A DNA stretch of 22,500 nt from contig JAWOEI010000071.1 in the NCBI GenBank assembly GCA_046482825.1, positions 1 to 22,500 of the forward strand, read 5' to 3'. This DNA comes from M55B167 sp046482825 (lineage in GTDB: Bacteria > Verrucomicrobiota > Kiritimatiellia > RFP12 > UBA1067). The notes below the pieces were generated by a model that was given only the letters and a program-made list of their open reading frames with translations, did no database searches and had not been told where the DNA came from. The first letter of the stretch is position 1. Each line of letters starts with the position of its first letter. The position numbers were made by a program, and so were the translations under genes. Positions 14,442 through 22,421 of this stretch are shown piece after piece.

Positions 14442-14627
14442 TCAACTCAGTTTAATTTTGCCAACCAGTTTCCATGTACTGAAATTCATGAAATCGAACA
14501 TACCGGCATTTTCCATAATGGCGGATATCCTGTTGCCAGCAATATCCGGCAGGAAGAAACAGGCCGCCAGACCCAGTTGCCGGAAAAAACACCAGCGTTT
14601 CCGCTGCGCGGGATTGCCAAGGATCAA
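14442..14627 (-). other. Unassigned 61-codon frame, possible small gene or remnant
   Basis: Minus-strand frame opened by TTG at 14627 (open back to a TGA at 14652), ending at TGA 14442. It reads LILGNPAQRKRWCFFRQLG, then LAACFFLPDIAGNRISA, then IMENAGMFDFMNFSTWKLVG and KIKLS. The composition looks protein-like (mixed charged and hydrophobic residues), but there is no ATG near its start, no Shine-Dalgarno sequence and no recognised family. It could be the C-terminal relic of a lost gene. The plus-strand frame across the same DNA (14430-14840) looks less protein-like. The remaining gap, 14730-14925, shows nothing supportable beyond short palindromes (AAACAGCTGTTT near 14865). Confidence 0.2.
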
Positions 14628-14702
14628 TTCAGCATGGCGGGATTTTGCCTTTCAGTGCAGGGCCTATTACGCATAAACTTTGTGTATAAAACAGTTTATA
14701 TC

Positions 14703-14729
14703 AAAAAAACCCCCTCCTTGCGGAGGGGG
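14703..14729 (-). terminator. Intrinsic terminator (minus orientation)
   Basis: CCCCCTCC (14729-14722 read on the minus strand), loop GCAA, GGAGGGGG (14717-14710), then seven T (14709-14703). An 8-bp GC-rich stem with a T-run is canonical. It lies about 200 bases past the stop of the GH50-like gene, the only minus-strand gene it could serve, and isolates the PLD gene from read-through. Confidence 0.85.
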
Positions 14730-14925
14730 TGGGGTATGGTTATGTATTTTGTTTGTGTTGTATGTAAATACACAAGGAACAGTACAATGAAAACCATTGG
14801 AAAAAGGCAACACAATCCAAAAATATTGCGCACATCTTAGCAGATTGAGCCCGCTGAGTAAACAGCTGTTTGAATTTTTTTACGTCAAATTACTGACTGT
14901 CCCGGATTTTGCGGGCATCACTATG

Positions 14926-17124
14926 TCAGTCTTTCTCTGCGCGTATTCTGTAGAGATCTGAAGATATTTCACGGCAGGCGTCAGTCATGGTGTAATCCGG
15001 CACATCAACTGTGCTTACAAATCCGCAGGTGGCGTTGGCTCCGTCGCCCCGTCCTGTAACAAAGATGTCAAACCACTGAAACCAGTGTGCTCCGACGATA
15101 TGCGGATTGCTGGCAGCCGATATCATGTACTTTTTGTATGCTTCCGCTGCACGTTCAGCAGTAGGAGCTTCAAGTAGTCCGCCGTAAGGTGACCCTTTGT
15201 CTGTTCTCCCTATGTGGAATTCCCCTATAATGACAGGTTTATCCCTGGCACCCGGAGGCGGAGAGAAACTTTCCACGGACCTTTTATACATGTTGTAGCT
15301 TACAACGTCGCATATTTCAAAGGCTGCCCTTTCGACGATTTCATTACGCGATGAGAATCTGCAGCCGAGATAAAGGGCGTTGGAAGCAGCCTCTTTTATG
15401 GCAGTACGACAGACGTTGAAATACCGTTCGCAGAACAGTTTTTCAAAAGCCAGCAGGTCTGCCTTCGTCGTTTTGCGGTCGGGTTCAAAATCTGTTTTTT
15501 TCAAGAAATCTTCCCAGTCTGCATAGCTGCTTTTCCATGCCTTGTTCAGGCTGGATATTTCAGAATATTTTTTGCGAAGCATTTTCCTCATTGCGATTTT
15601 GGCAGGTTGATCGGGGGGGCATGAAAGCACAGCCAGAGCTGTATCACACGGTGTGCGCTGCCAGGAAATCTCGTTATCCACAAAACCACCGATGCAATAT
15701 CGGGATTTGAGCAGTTCTGATTGTGATTTGGCAGCTTTTATGGTGCGTGTCTTGAAGGCGGGAGTGAAATAGTCGGGAATGTTTCTCCAGAGCTTATAGA
15801 GTTTGCGTTTTGTTTCAAGCGGTTCTGCGCCGCGACTGTGAACCATATATGTAAAAGGAACGGCATCGGAACGCATTACGCTGCGGCTTGACCAGGATCC
15901 GCATGTATTCATACCCCATTTCTTCAGGCGTACGGTTGCGATTTTCCAGTAGTTTTCAATGCCGTCTTTTCCGTATTTTCTTACGATATTCTTTTTACCC
16001 AGAGCATAGGATTTCACTTTCCTGCCGCAGTAATATGTGCCCGGCTTGAAGCCTCTGGAATCTTCAATATATTCAGGATCTATTTTTTCAAAGTAGTTTT
16101 CTCTGTCTGTGACAATGGTTGACTGGAAAGCACCGACACAGGTGATGCCTACAGACCAGAATAAGTTGCCTTCAGGATCCCTGAAGTACCATTTGCCGTT
16201 GACTTTTGCTGTAGTGAATCCCTCGGTTTTCGTGGCTTCGTCAGCCGAACCGGCCAGTCCGCCGAAATTATCGCGTCCAGGAATGTCAGGGCGCGAGGCA
16301 ATGTATTTTTGTTCTTCTTTTATTGATGCCTTGAGTTCTTCCAGAGAGTGTACTTTTCCGGGCCATTCGGTATGTCTGAATTGACCGAATTCATCTACTA
16401 TAGGGAAATATTCATCCCTAGTCATTTTAAGCGACGGATCTGAAAGATCCAGCATATTAGGGTTTGTCGGTATTTTGCGCATGCCGATAAATGCATCGGG
16501 TTCGAAAAGCCATGATTGTATTTTTATTTCAACCTGCCTGATTTTTATGTCATCTATAATCGTGCGGCATGCACCGCGTGAAGAGAATCTGAGGGCGGCG
16601 TCATCTGCGTTTTCAGGCAGAACAAATGCGAATTCAACTTTGCCTTTCTGCCCGGGTCCGGATGCGAAGGTCCAGCGTGCGTAAAACCGTTTTTCTCCTC
16701 CTGAGACTGAGAAAAAGTTTTCTGCGGATTGTTCAGCGGTATCCACGATGTGATATTTGAATTGAGCAATGTAGCCTTTGTTAGGAGGGAGTTTGAAACT
16801 TTCTGATGTTTCTGCACTCAGAATCCACTCGTTCCTGGAATTCATTGAGTCCAGACAAAGTGATTTTTCCCCCGAAATTGCATCGCCGCCTGTTATTATC
16901 TTTGCCTCAATGCCCTTGCCGAGGTTTTGAATAAAAGGTGAGGGAGCGCTTTCAAAATCATCCTGAAAGATGCAGACGGAGTCCTGTACTAAATCGTTTG
17001 TTTCCGAAGACCGGGGCAATACTGCTGTTGAGTCGGTCTGTTTTGAAGGTTTGAATCCCTTTCCGCATCCTGAAAAAAGCACTGTACATGTTGCGAAAAG
17101 AATTAAAATTCTGCTTGTTTTCAT
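14926..17124 (-). CDS. GH50-like (beta-agarase family) glycoside hydrolase lipoprotein
   Basis: 732 residues with a good ribosome-binding site (AAAGGTG, 8 bases before the ATG at 17124). A lipoprotein signal MKTSRILILF-ATCTVLFSGC ends at Cys20, so the protein should be anchored in a membrane, probably the outer one. Residues about 52-200 form a beta-rich carbohydrate-binding-like domain (DDFESAPSPF near its start, DDIKI near its end). The catalytic barrel starts near FGGLAGS (287-293), then KVNGKWYFRDPEGNLFWSVG (307-326), the GH50 entry signature, and ATVRLKKWGMNTCGSWS (396-412). The acid/base is Glu485 in FVDNEISW (481-488); the nucleophile is Glu635 in VIIGEFHIGR (631-640). Near the C-terminus GAHWFQWFD (678-686) is typical of strand 8. 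GH50 enzymes cleave agarose-type galactans, so a marine-type polysaccharide is a plausible but unproven substrate. No SusC/D or sulfatase gene is adjacent. Confidence 0.75.
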   Translation of the reverse strand: MKTSRILILFATCTVLFSGCGKGFKPSKQTDSTAVLPRSSETNDLVQDSVCIFQDDFESAPSPFIQNLGKGIEAKIITGGDAISGEKSLCLDSMNSRNEWILSAETSESFKLPPNKGYIAQFKYHIVDTAEQSAENFFSVSGGEKRFYARWTFASGPGQKGKVEFAFVLPENADDAALRFSSRGACRTIIDDIKIRQVEIKIQSWLFEPDAFIGMRKIPTNPNMLDLSDPSLKMTRDEYFPIVDEFGQFRHTEWPGKVHSLEELKASIKEEQKYIASRPDIPGRDNFGGLAGSADEATKTEGFTTAKVNGKWYFRDPEGNLFWSVGITCVGAFQSTIVTDRENYFEKIDPEYIEDSRGFKPGTYYCGRKVKSYALGKKNIVRKYGKDGIENYWKIATVRLKKWGMNTCGSWSSRSVMRSDAVPFTYMVHSRGAEPLETKRKLYKLWRNIPDYFTPAFKTRTIKAAKSQSELLKSRYCIGGFVDNEISWQRTPCDTALAVLSCPPDQPAKIAMRKMLRKKYSEISSLNKAWKSSYADWEDFLKKTDFEPDRKTTKADLLAFEKLFCERYFNVCRTAIKEAASNALYLGCRFSSRNEIVERAAFEICDVVSYNMYKRSVESFSPPPGARDKPVIIGEFHIGRTDKGSPYGGLLEAPTAERAAEAYKKYMISAASNPHIVGAHWFQWFDIFVTGRGDGANATCGFVSTVDVPDYTMTDACREISSDLYRIRAEKD

Positions 17125-17162
17125 TAACTTTCACCTTTCCCTGGATTTATCAGTTAAAAATC

Positions 17163-17183
17163 ACGGATATTATGTAGATCCGT
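17163..17183. promoter_or_regulatory. ACGGAT/ATCCGT inverted repeat in the GH50-like leader
   Basis: ACGGAT (17163-17168) and ATCCGT (17178-17183) are perfect arms spaced by 9 bases. They sit about 40-60 bases upstream of the start codon, just after the predicted transcription start near 17187. This is a position typical of a repressor operator or a leader hairpin. No regulator gene is nearby. Confidence 0.35.
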
Positions 17184-17193
17184 ATATTCTGAC

Positions 17194-17221
17194 ATTCTAA
17201 CACGCTTTTTATGTTTGTATG
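17194..17221 (-). promoter_or_regulatory. Candidate extended -10 promoter of the GH50-like gene
   Basis: On the minus strand CATACA (17221-17216), 16 bases, TAGAAT (17199-17194) preceded by TGT, within GCGTGTTAGAAT. The -35 matches only 3 of 6 positions, so recognition would rest on the extended -10. The string resembles GCGTGTTAAAAT of the candidate RNA promoter at 12701-12712. Confidence 0.4.
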
Positions 17222-17226
17222 CGTCT

Positions 17227-17261
17227 TATTGCGCAGAAAAAGTACTGCATTTTACGCAATA
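17227..17261. promoter_or_regulatory. TATTGCG/CGCAATA inverted repeat upstream of the GH50-like promoter
   Basis: TATTGCG (17227-17233) and CGCAATA (17255-17261) are perfect 7-base arms with a 21-base spacer (centres 28 bases apart), directly upstream of the candidate promoter. This would suit an activator bound as a dimer, or chance. The rest of the gap to 17433 holds only a TGCATGCATGCA tract (17363-17374) and no gene. Confidence 0.25.
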
Positions 17262-17433
17262 GTGAGGTCCGGAGTGTTGCAATTATTCAGATCATTGTTT
17301 TTGCACTTAGTGAGAATAAGCGGCATTTGCGCCATTTCTAGTTGAGAATGCGGTTGTCTGTATGCATGCATGCAGGCGACTTCGCTGCTTCACGCTTTTC
17401 GTAATTTTCGCGGTGACGGAAATGTTTTCAGAC

Positions 17434-17787
17434 TTAACTGCGTACTGGTATCTTACGCATCTGATCGTCAACCCGCACAAAGGTGACGGTGGTGGAGAAA
17501 TATGGGTTGTCATAACCATGCGTGCCTGAGTCGACAACGGTCACGCCGTAACTGACGGAAGTGCGGCCTTCTTTCAGCGGTGTTATCACTAATTTCAGGA
17601 TTGTGCCGCATTTAACCGGACGCCTGAACTCGACATGGTCCATGGCGATGGTTAAAAAACGGCAATCTGGAAAGTCAATGAACACCGCCATGGCCGCGAT
17701 TTCATCAACCCATTTGAGCATGTTGCCTCCGAAGAGGTCGCCGAATTTGTTCAGGTGTTCCGGCATCACCATTTTGTATGTTGTCAT
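17434..17787 (-). CDS. Acyl-CoA thioesterase, hot-dog fold (YciA/BACH type)
   Basis: 117 residues; hydrolyses acyl-CoA thioesters in the cytoplasm. The active-site helix and loop read MPEHLNKFGDLFGGNMLKWV (8-27) with Asn13, Gly16-Asp17, FGG and Asp28, the signature of the acyl-CoA hydrolase group. Central strands include HVEFRRPVKCG (51-61) and SVSYGVTVVD (77-86). The domain is a single, slightly short hot-dog (typical 120-170). Its ATG overlaps the TGA of the preceding pseudopilin gene (ATGA at 17787-17784), so translation is probably coupled and the gene is co-transcribed with a type II secretion-like set. Nothing links a thioesterase to that system, so the coupling may simply be operon economy. 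GGAG lies 12 bases upstream, rather far. Confidence 0.85.
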   Translation of the reverse strand: MTTYKMVMPEHLNKFGDLFGGNMLKWVDEIAAMAVFIDFPDCRFLTIAMDHVEFRRPVKCGTILKLVITPLKEGRTSVSYGVTVVDSGTHGYDNPYFSTTVTFVRVDDQMRKIPVRS

Positions 17788-20700
17788 TGCGTCAGTTTTC
17801 TCCAGTCGCTGATGATCCAGTTGCCGGAGTAGGCGTCCCGGATAACGGTGACGGCAACGCGTTGTTCAGCAAGAACATTGGGGTTTGTCTGCGATGAACC
17901 GGGTGCAACGGTCTGGGCTGCCAGAATGATAACGTAAACATTCTGACGGAAGGAAACTTTGTCGATAATGCCGCGCAGGACATCCTCGGTGTAGTTGTGT
18001 TTTTCCACAGCGTTTTGAATGCCGTTTACATCAACAGTCTTATGCAGTTCGTTAGTAGTAAGATCCGGCAGCATATCCGCAAAACAGCGCCAGCCGGTAT
18101 TGTACAGGTCGTTGGTCAGCGCTTCGCGCCAAAGAGTTGTCCATTTGTGTGAGTTCGGATTCAGTTTTTGCCAGTTATTATTCCCTCCTGCCCAGCTGTT
18201 TGTCCAGCCGACCATTACATCGCTGAACAGTATATCCAGTGTGGGCTTAAGGCTTGTGTTGGCCTGCACAAGTCCGCGTTCCGGTTTGTTGGGTTTTATG
18301 GTGAAAAAGTCCAGCAGGGATGCCCCGGTTGCAGCGGAGAAGTCAACAGTGTCGCCTGGTTCTTCTTCTGGTGGAATTTCCTTTGAATTAAACCCGGAAA
18401 TTGCGGACGGAGAAGATGCGTCGCCCGAAATTTCTGTGAGGGGAGTGTTGTTTTTCTCCCATTGACGGTATTCCGTGTAAATATGACCAAGATCACCTAT
18501 CGAATCTAATGGTGTGTTGAAATGTATGAATGGCAGTTCTTTGACGCCGTTGTGCAGGTCCGGTCTGTAATTTTCTTCATGCCATTCAGCGTTGAATTCA
18601 ATCCAGCGGTTTGCATATGAGTTGTCGCGCGGATCGGCAACATAGATGTTTGTGACGGACATCCAGCCTCGTACCGTGTCATTATTATAATCATTGTCTT
18701 TGGCTAGCATTAAAGCTTCATCGACAATGCGGTCGGTCAGGGGTCTTCCATCCTCTTCAATGCCGATCTGAGCCATAATATCTTTGCCGACAACGGTTGT
18801 TGCAGGGCGGAGCCATATTGTGTTGGGTTTGCTGTTTCCCGGCATGTAGGTTCCAAGCTCGTAGCAGTTTGTCACTACTTCGAGTTCTTCGGAATCAGGA
18901 GGGGCCCCGGGGGGTATGCGTTCGGTGATTTCCATGAAGGAAACCGACTGTTTCGGATAGACAGTCCAGAAGTAACCGTTGGGTCCATCCGTTTCTTTTA
19001 TCCACGAGGTTGTTTCAGGGTCAAATTCCGGGGATGCCGGATCCAGCCGGTACTTGTCTTTTTCGGTTAGATTGCCCAGTGAGGGCTCAATGATTTGCGG
19101 TATGAGCGTATTCTGTATTCCCGGTGAGTTGCTGAAGTAGTCGAACAAATCATCCCATTGGTTATGCTGCTCGATATCCTCTGTTGTCAGGAGCATGAAA
19201 TCAAACATGGCGCCGAGGCTGTTGGTCGGAAGCATGAGAAAGAGCTCGTTCAAAGTCTGTTCGAATTCAGGGGGCATGTCCAGAGGGGTAACCTGATTGA
19301 CGGTGTACTGATTGATAATGTTGCTGTATGTTGTGAACTGTGGTGTTTCCATGTCAGGTGAAAGCAGCAGAGCGCTGATACGGTTGGTGGTGATAATGCC
19401 GGTGTCAGCATTTTCGCTGACCATATAGTTTTCGTTGGTTGTATTGCCGTACAGGATGGTTCTTGCCATGTAATTGGTATAATTAAGGTCTATAAAGTTT
19501 CCGTTTTGATCGATAATCCCGCCGAGTAGCGAGTTTGTTACGGCTCCGGTGACGGAATCCTCCCAGTACATGACCATGTAGTCTTCATCTTCCTCATACT
19601 GACCGTAAATAAATTCATTTGTTCCGCCGGGTGAGGTCAGGTTGAGCCAGTAGTTGGTTTGCGTGATGTAAGTGTAGGAATTTGTGGAAACTTCGCCTGT
19701 CTGATTGGTCGATACAATATCATAGGTTTCCGGATAAAAAGTCCTGTAGAGCGGTGAATTTGTCAGCACAACAGAGTGCCATTCCTCGCCCTGTCCGGCT
19801 GAGTCACGCCAGAGAGGATTGTTTATCATCGCCGGAGTGAACCAGTAATCGCCGATATTCCGGATTTCCTGCCAGAGTGGATTGCCATCCAGATATTCCC
19901 AGCCGACTTCATTTTCATACTCCCGTGCCCAGGTTTCAAAGAGAACTTTCATAATGACATTAGTTCCGAAGAAGTTCTCCAGCTCACTGGCAGTAGGTGC
20001 CCTGTTGGTTGTTGTGGATACATCCGCTTCGTTAGTATATATGCCGATATAACAGGCGGGGTCCAGTTGTGGGTTGTCCGTTTCGTTTCCATAAGGAGAG
20101 TTGGGCGCGAATGGATACCACAGTTCCACGGCAACGGCGTAATGATTGCTGAGATTCGGATCCATGTCGTAATAATCATAGTTCTTCAACTTGTCTGCCG
20201 GACCGATATAATCATCATTTCCCGCGCTGTCATCTATATTGAATATGGATATTTTGCTGATCAGAGGAACATCCTCCACCGCAAAATTGGCACGTGTCGG
20301 CATTTCATAATCTATAAAGTGTGAAACTTCAGGAATACGGTCGGAATCGATAAAGTTTGCAATTGACCAGGCAACGCGTCTGCCTTTATCAAATGTCAGA
20401 CTTTGATCTTCCTGTTCTTTCTTACGGCAGAGCTCCGATATATACCAGGTGGGCAGCAGCCATTCCGTTATGAGTTGAAAATCATCCTGCCATAAATTGA
20501 TAGAGCTGTCTTCGTATTTTTTCAAGATATTGGTAAGACTGTTGATATTGAATTTATTGTAAACGAGGTTGCCTCCCGTAAGGCCCGAAAATGCTTTGTA
20601 CAATCCGGGTTTATTGAGATCCAGCGTATGATTAATGGAAAAATATTCATAGCCGAGAATATCTCTGCCCGGACCGGAGTGAAACCGGAAGGTGTTGGGA

Positions 20701-21515
20701 TTCGGGTCGTAGGATGTGTGAAAGAAAGGTTCGTTGTTTCTGATGACACTCTCAAGCCTGTTTGTCGCAATATATTTGCTGATGGAGGAACCTTTATTGT
20801 CAATGTCTCTGCAGATCCCTTTCTGTGAAAAATAGGTCTGCTGTTTCTTTATCTGTGAAGGATTATCTGGAAACACATTTGCGTCTAAAACTCCTGAGCA
20901 GTCGAATACGGCGAATGCCAGCCGCGCAGGGTTGCTGCGTAGTTCGGCTGTGAATGATGCCCCCTCAAGCGGGTTGAAAGGAATCCAGCCGCTGCGGAGT
21001 GCCCGGGACGTGTTTAGCGGTAAACCATTGGTCAGTGCAGGAGGAACCAGAGAGAGTACTTCCGGGGTGATCAAGTTGATCGCAGGTGCATTTGAATAGG
21101 CCGGCGAGGTTAAAACCGGTCCGTATTGAAAAAGAAACTCATAATCTGTTCCGTTTCTTTCGGCGTATGATTCCGGGAATCCTTCAGAGAACCACTGTGT
21201 AACCGGAGCCATGCGTTGAAAGTATCGGTAATCTTCATTCTCAAGATCGGTATTTGTGAAATTTGTATAAGACAGGGAGTTTTCAATTTGCAGGATAGCA
21301 GTAGCCAGTGCGGCGTGAATGGTATGGGATGCCGCCTGACGGTTGCGGTTGGTTACAGCGGTTTGTTTCTGCAGACGGGCGGATGAAAGGAATGAAACAG
21401 CCAGGATTGAAATAACAGAAAGAATTCCCAGTGTAAGAATCAGAGTGGCACCGGACTTCTTCCGGCAGTGGCAAAGCCTGCTCACAGGTCTTTTATATGT
21501 CTGTTTCTGTTTCAT
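17784..21515 (-). CDS. Giant PilX/GspK-like minor pseudopilin (1243 residues)
   Basis: A type II secretion or type IV pilus-associated protein by its N-terminus: basic leader KRPVSRLCHCRKKSG, then the hydrophobic helix ATLILTLGILSVISILAVSF (about 23-42), then SARLQKQTAVTNRNRQA as the amphipathic continuation. Gly22 before Ala23 would be a prepilin peptidase-type cut site, although the usual Glu at +5 is absent, as in GspK. The remaining 1190 residues are hydrophilic, rich in Asn, Tyr, Thr, Pro and Trp, with no second membrane span, so they should lie outside the inner membrane. GspK is normally about 320 residues; this is almost four times longer, a form recalled from PVC-phylum genomes. Order after the GspJ-like gene (42-base gap) matches the J-K order of gsp operons. 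No ribosome-binding site was seen. Confidence 0.65.
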   Translation of the reverse strand: MKQKQTYKRPVSRLCHCRKKSGATLILTLGILSVISILAVSFLSSARLQKQTAVTNRNRQAASHTIHAALATAILQIENSLSYTNFTNTDLENEDYRYFQRMAPVTQWFSEGFPESYAERNGTDYEFLFQYGPVLTSPAYSNAPAINLITPEVLSLVPPALTNGLPLNTSRALRSGWIPFNPLEGASFTAELRSNPARLAFAVFDCSGVLDANVFPDNPSQIKKQQTYFSQKGICRDIDNKGSSISKYIATNRLESVIRNNEPFFHTSYDPNPNTFRFHSGPGRDILGYEYFSINHTLDLNKPGLYKAFSGLTGGNLVYNKFNINSLTNILKKYEDSSINLWQDDFQLITEWLLPTWYISELCRKKEQEDQSLTFDKGRRVAWSIANFIDSDRIPEVSHFIDYEMPTRANFAVEDVPLISKISIFNIDDSAGNDDYIGPADKLKNYDYYDMDPNLSNHYAVAVELWYPFAPNSPYGNETDNPQLDPACYIGIYTNEADVSTTTNRAPTASELENFFGTNVIMKVLFETWAREYENEVGWEYLDGNPLWQEIRNIGDYWFTPAMINNPLWRDSAGQGEEWHSVVLTNSPLYRTFYPETYDIVSTNQTGEVSTNSYTYITQTNYWLNLTSPGGTNEFIYGQYEEDEDYMVMYWEDSVTGAVTNSLLGGIIDQNGNFIDLNYTNYMARTILYGNTTNENYMVSENADTGIITTNRISALLLSPDMETPQFTTYSNIINQYTVNQVTPLDMPPEFEQTLNELFLMLPTNSLGAMFDFMLLTTEDIEQHNQWDDLFDYFSNSPGIQNTLIPQIIEPSLGNLTEKDKYRLDPASPEFDPETTSWIKETDGPNGYFWTVYPKQSVSFMEITERIPPGAPPDSEELEVVTNCYELGTYMPGNSKPNTIWLRPATTVVGKDIMAQIGIEEDGRPLTDRIVDEALMLAKDNDYNNDTVRGWMSVTNIYVADPRDNSYANRWIEFNAEWHEENYRPDLHNGVKELPFIHFNTPLDSIGDLGHIYTEYRQWEKNNTPLTEISGDASSPSAISGFNSKEIPPEEEPGDTVDFSAATGASLLDFFTIKPNKPERGLVQANTSLKPTLDILFSDVMVGWTNSWAGGNNNWQKLNPNSHKWTTLWREALTNDLYNTGWRCFADMLPDLTTNELHKTVDVNGIQNAVEKHNYTEDVLRGIIDKVSFRQNVYVIILAAQTVAPGSSQTNPNVLAEQRVAVTVIRDAYSGNWIISDWRKLTQ

Positions 21516-21557
21516 CAGGTTCGTGTTGATAACTGTGATAAGTAATCGGCTTTCTTT

Positions 21558-22421
21558 TTAAGGCAGTTCTGCTGCTCCGGCAGCTGGCAGGTATATACGT
21601 TTTGAGCGGTACTTACCCAGAAAAGGGTTTTTCCTGTTGAACTCTTTAGCTGATGCGGTTTCACTGAGTTGCAGATAGGTGTTCCATTCAACTTCGTTGA
21701 AGATTCGGATTTCAATGTCGAGATAATCCGGAAGCGCTCGGGTAGCAAACTTGCAGTAAAGCGGAGGAGTTATGATGTCTAGACTGTCTGTCTGCTCAGT
21801 TACAACAGGCGTATCTGTTTTCCCGTCATTGGTGACGGCATCTCTGCGTATGCATCCAAGAATCAAAGGCTGCTCTATAAAACTTGCGATCACTGAGTAG
21901 TTGCCGGGATGTTTCTCCGGTTTAGATGTTTTTGCGAGGGCGTTCATATAGTCGATAATTTCATCGTGTATGCTTTCTCTGACGATTTTATCTTTCAGTG
22001 ATTCAAGTAGTTGTCCTATAAGCGCGGGTTTGGATGTGTCGTTGTATTCTTCAAGCGGTGCAATATGCCTGAAAAGCATATTGCCGTAATATGTGTAGAT
22101 AACCGCATCCAAGAACGGAGGTTTTGATTCGTTTGTATTGAATGATGATCTTTCAGGTCTGAGTTTGACAAACTGGAGCAGGGGGACAACTTTATCTGTC
22201 CGGTTTGTAGATGCATCACAGAGAAAAGAGGGTTTCATCTTATGTGAGTTGATGACAGGTGAACCTGTATCCGCCACCGCTTGTCTGAGATCATCAGTCA
22301 TCATATTCAACACCAATTCAGCTTGCTCTTCTTCGTTCTGCCGGGTATGTGCTGAGTTCCACAGCGATGCAGCTTTATTAAGGGCAAGGGTAAGTCCTCC
22401 GAGCATGAAAACAAACAGCAT
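21558..22421 (-). CDS. GspJ/PulJ-like minor pseudopilin
   Basis: The ATG at 22421 (287 residues) shares its A with the TGA of the upstream gene (TGATG), suggesting translational coupling. It starts directly in a hydrophobic helix, MLFVFMLGGLTLAL, followed by NKAASLWNSAHTRQNEEEQ and AELVLNMMTDDLRQAV, the amphipathic pattern of J-type pseudopilins whose conserved region is xxMxxDLRxA. The frame continues upstream for 17 codons to a TGA, reading KLHLGKSGNSSIVSAL, which resembles a prepilin leader (KSG before the helix) but has no ATG/GTG/TTG start; a CTG at 22460 is the only candidate. The C-terminal part is beta-rich and unassigned. Gene order (J-like, then K-like) supports a type II secretion-like operon. 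Confidence 0.6.
   Translation of the reverse strand: MLFVFMLGGLTLALNKAASLWNSAHTRQNEEEQAELVLNMMTDDLRQAVADTGSPVINSHKMKPSFLCDASTNRTDKVVPLLQFVKLRPERSSFNTNESKPPFLDAVIYTYYGNMLFRHIAPLEEYNDTSKPALIGQLLESLKDKIVRESIHDEIIDYMNALAKTSKPEKHPGNYSVIASFIEQPLILGCIRRDAVTNDGKTDTPVVTEQTDSLDIITPPLYCKFATRALPDYLDIEIRIFNEVEWNTYLQLSETASAKEFNRKNPFLGKYRSKRIYLPAAGAAELP

Noticed and set aside
14430..14840. 136-codon plus-strand frame in the gap after the PLD gene
   Set aside because: It runs through the minus-strand terminator hairpin and the PLD promoter, and has low-complexity and unusual composition. Its only decent ribosome-binding site serves a 17-codon tail at 14787. Not supportable as a gene.
14865..14886. AAACAGCTGTTT followed by a T-run as a plus-strand terminator
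   Set aside because: The palindrome has no loop, the stem would be AT-rich and very short, and no plus-strand gene precedes it.
17362..17374. ATGCATGCATGCA tract
   Set aside because: Short simple repeat in non-coding DNA; no partner site or gene association.
18019..18465. 148-codon plus-strand frame
   Set aside because: It lies fully inside the 1243-residue pseudopilin gene on the opposite strand; a shadow frame without motif or start signal.
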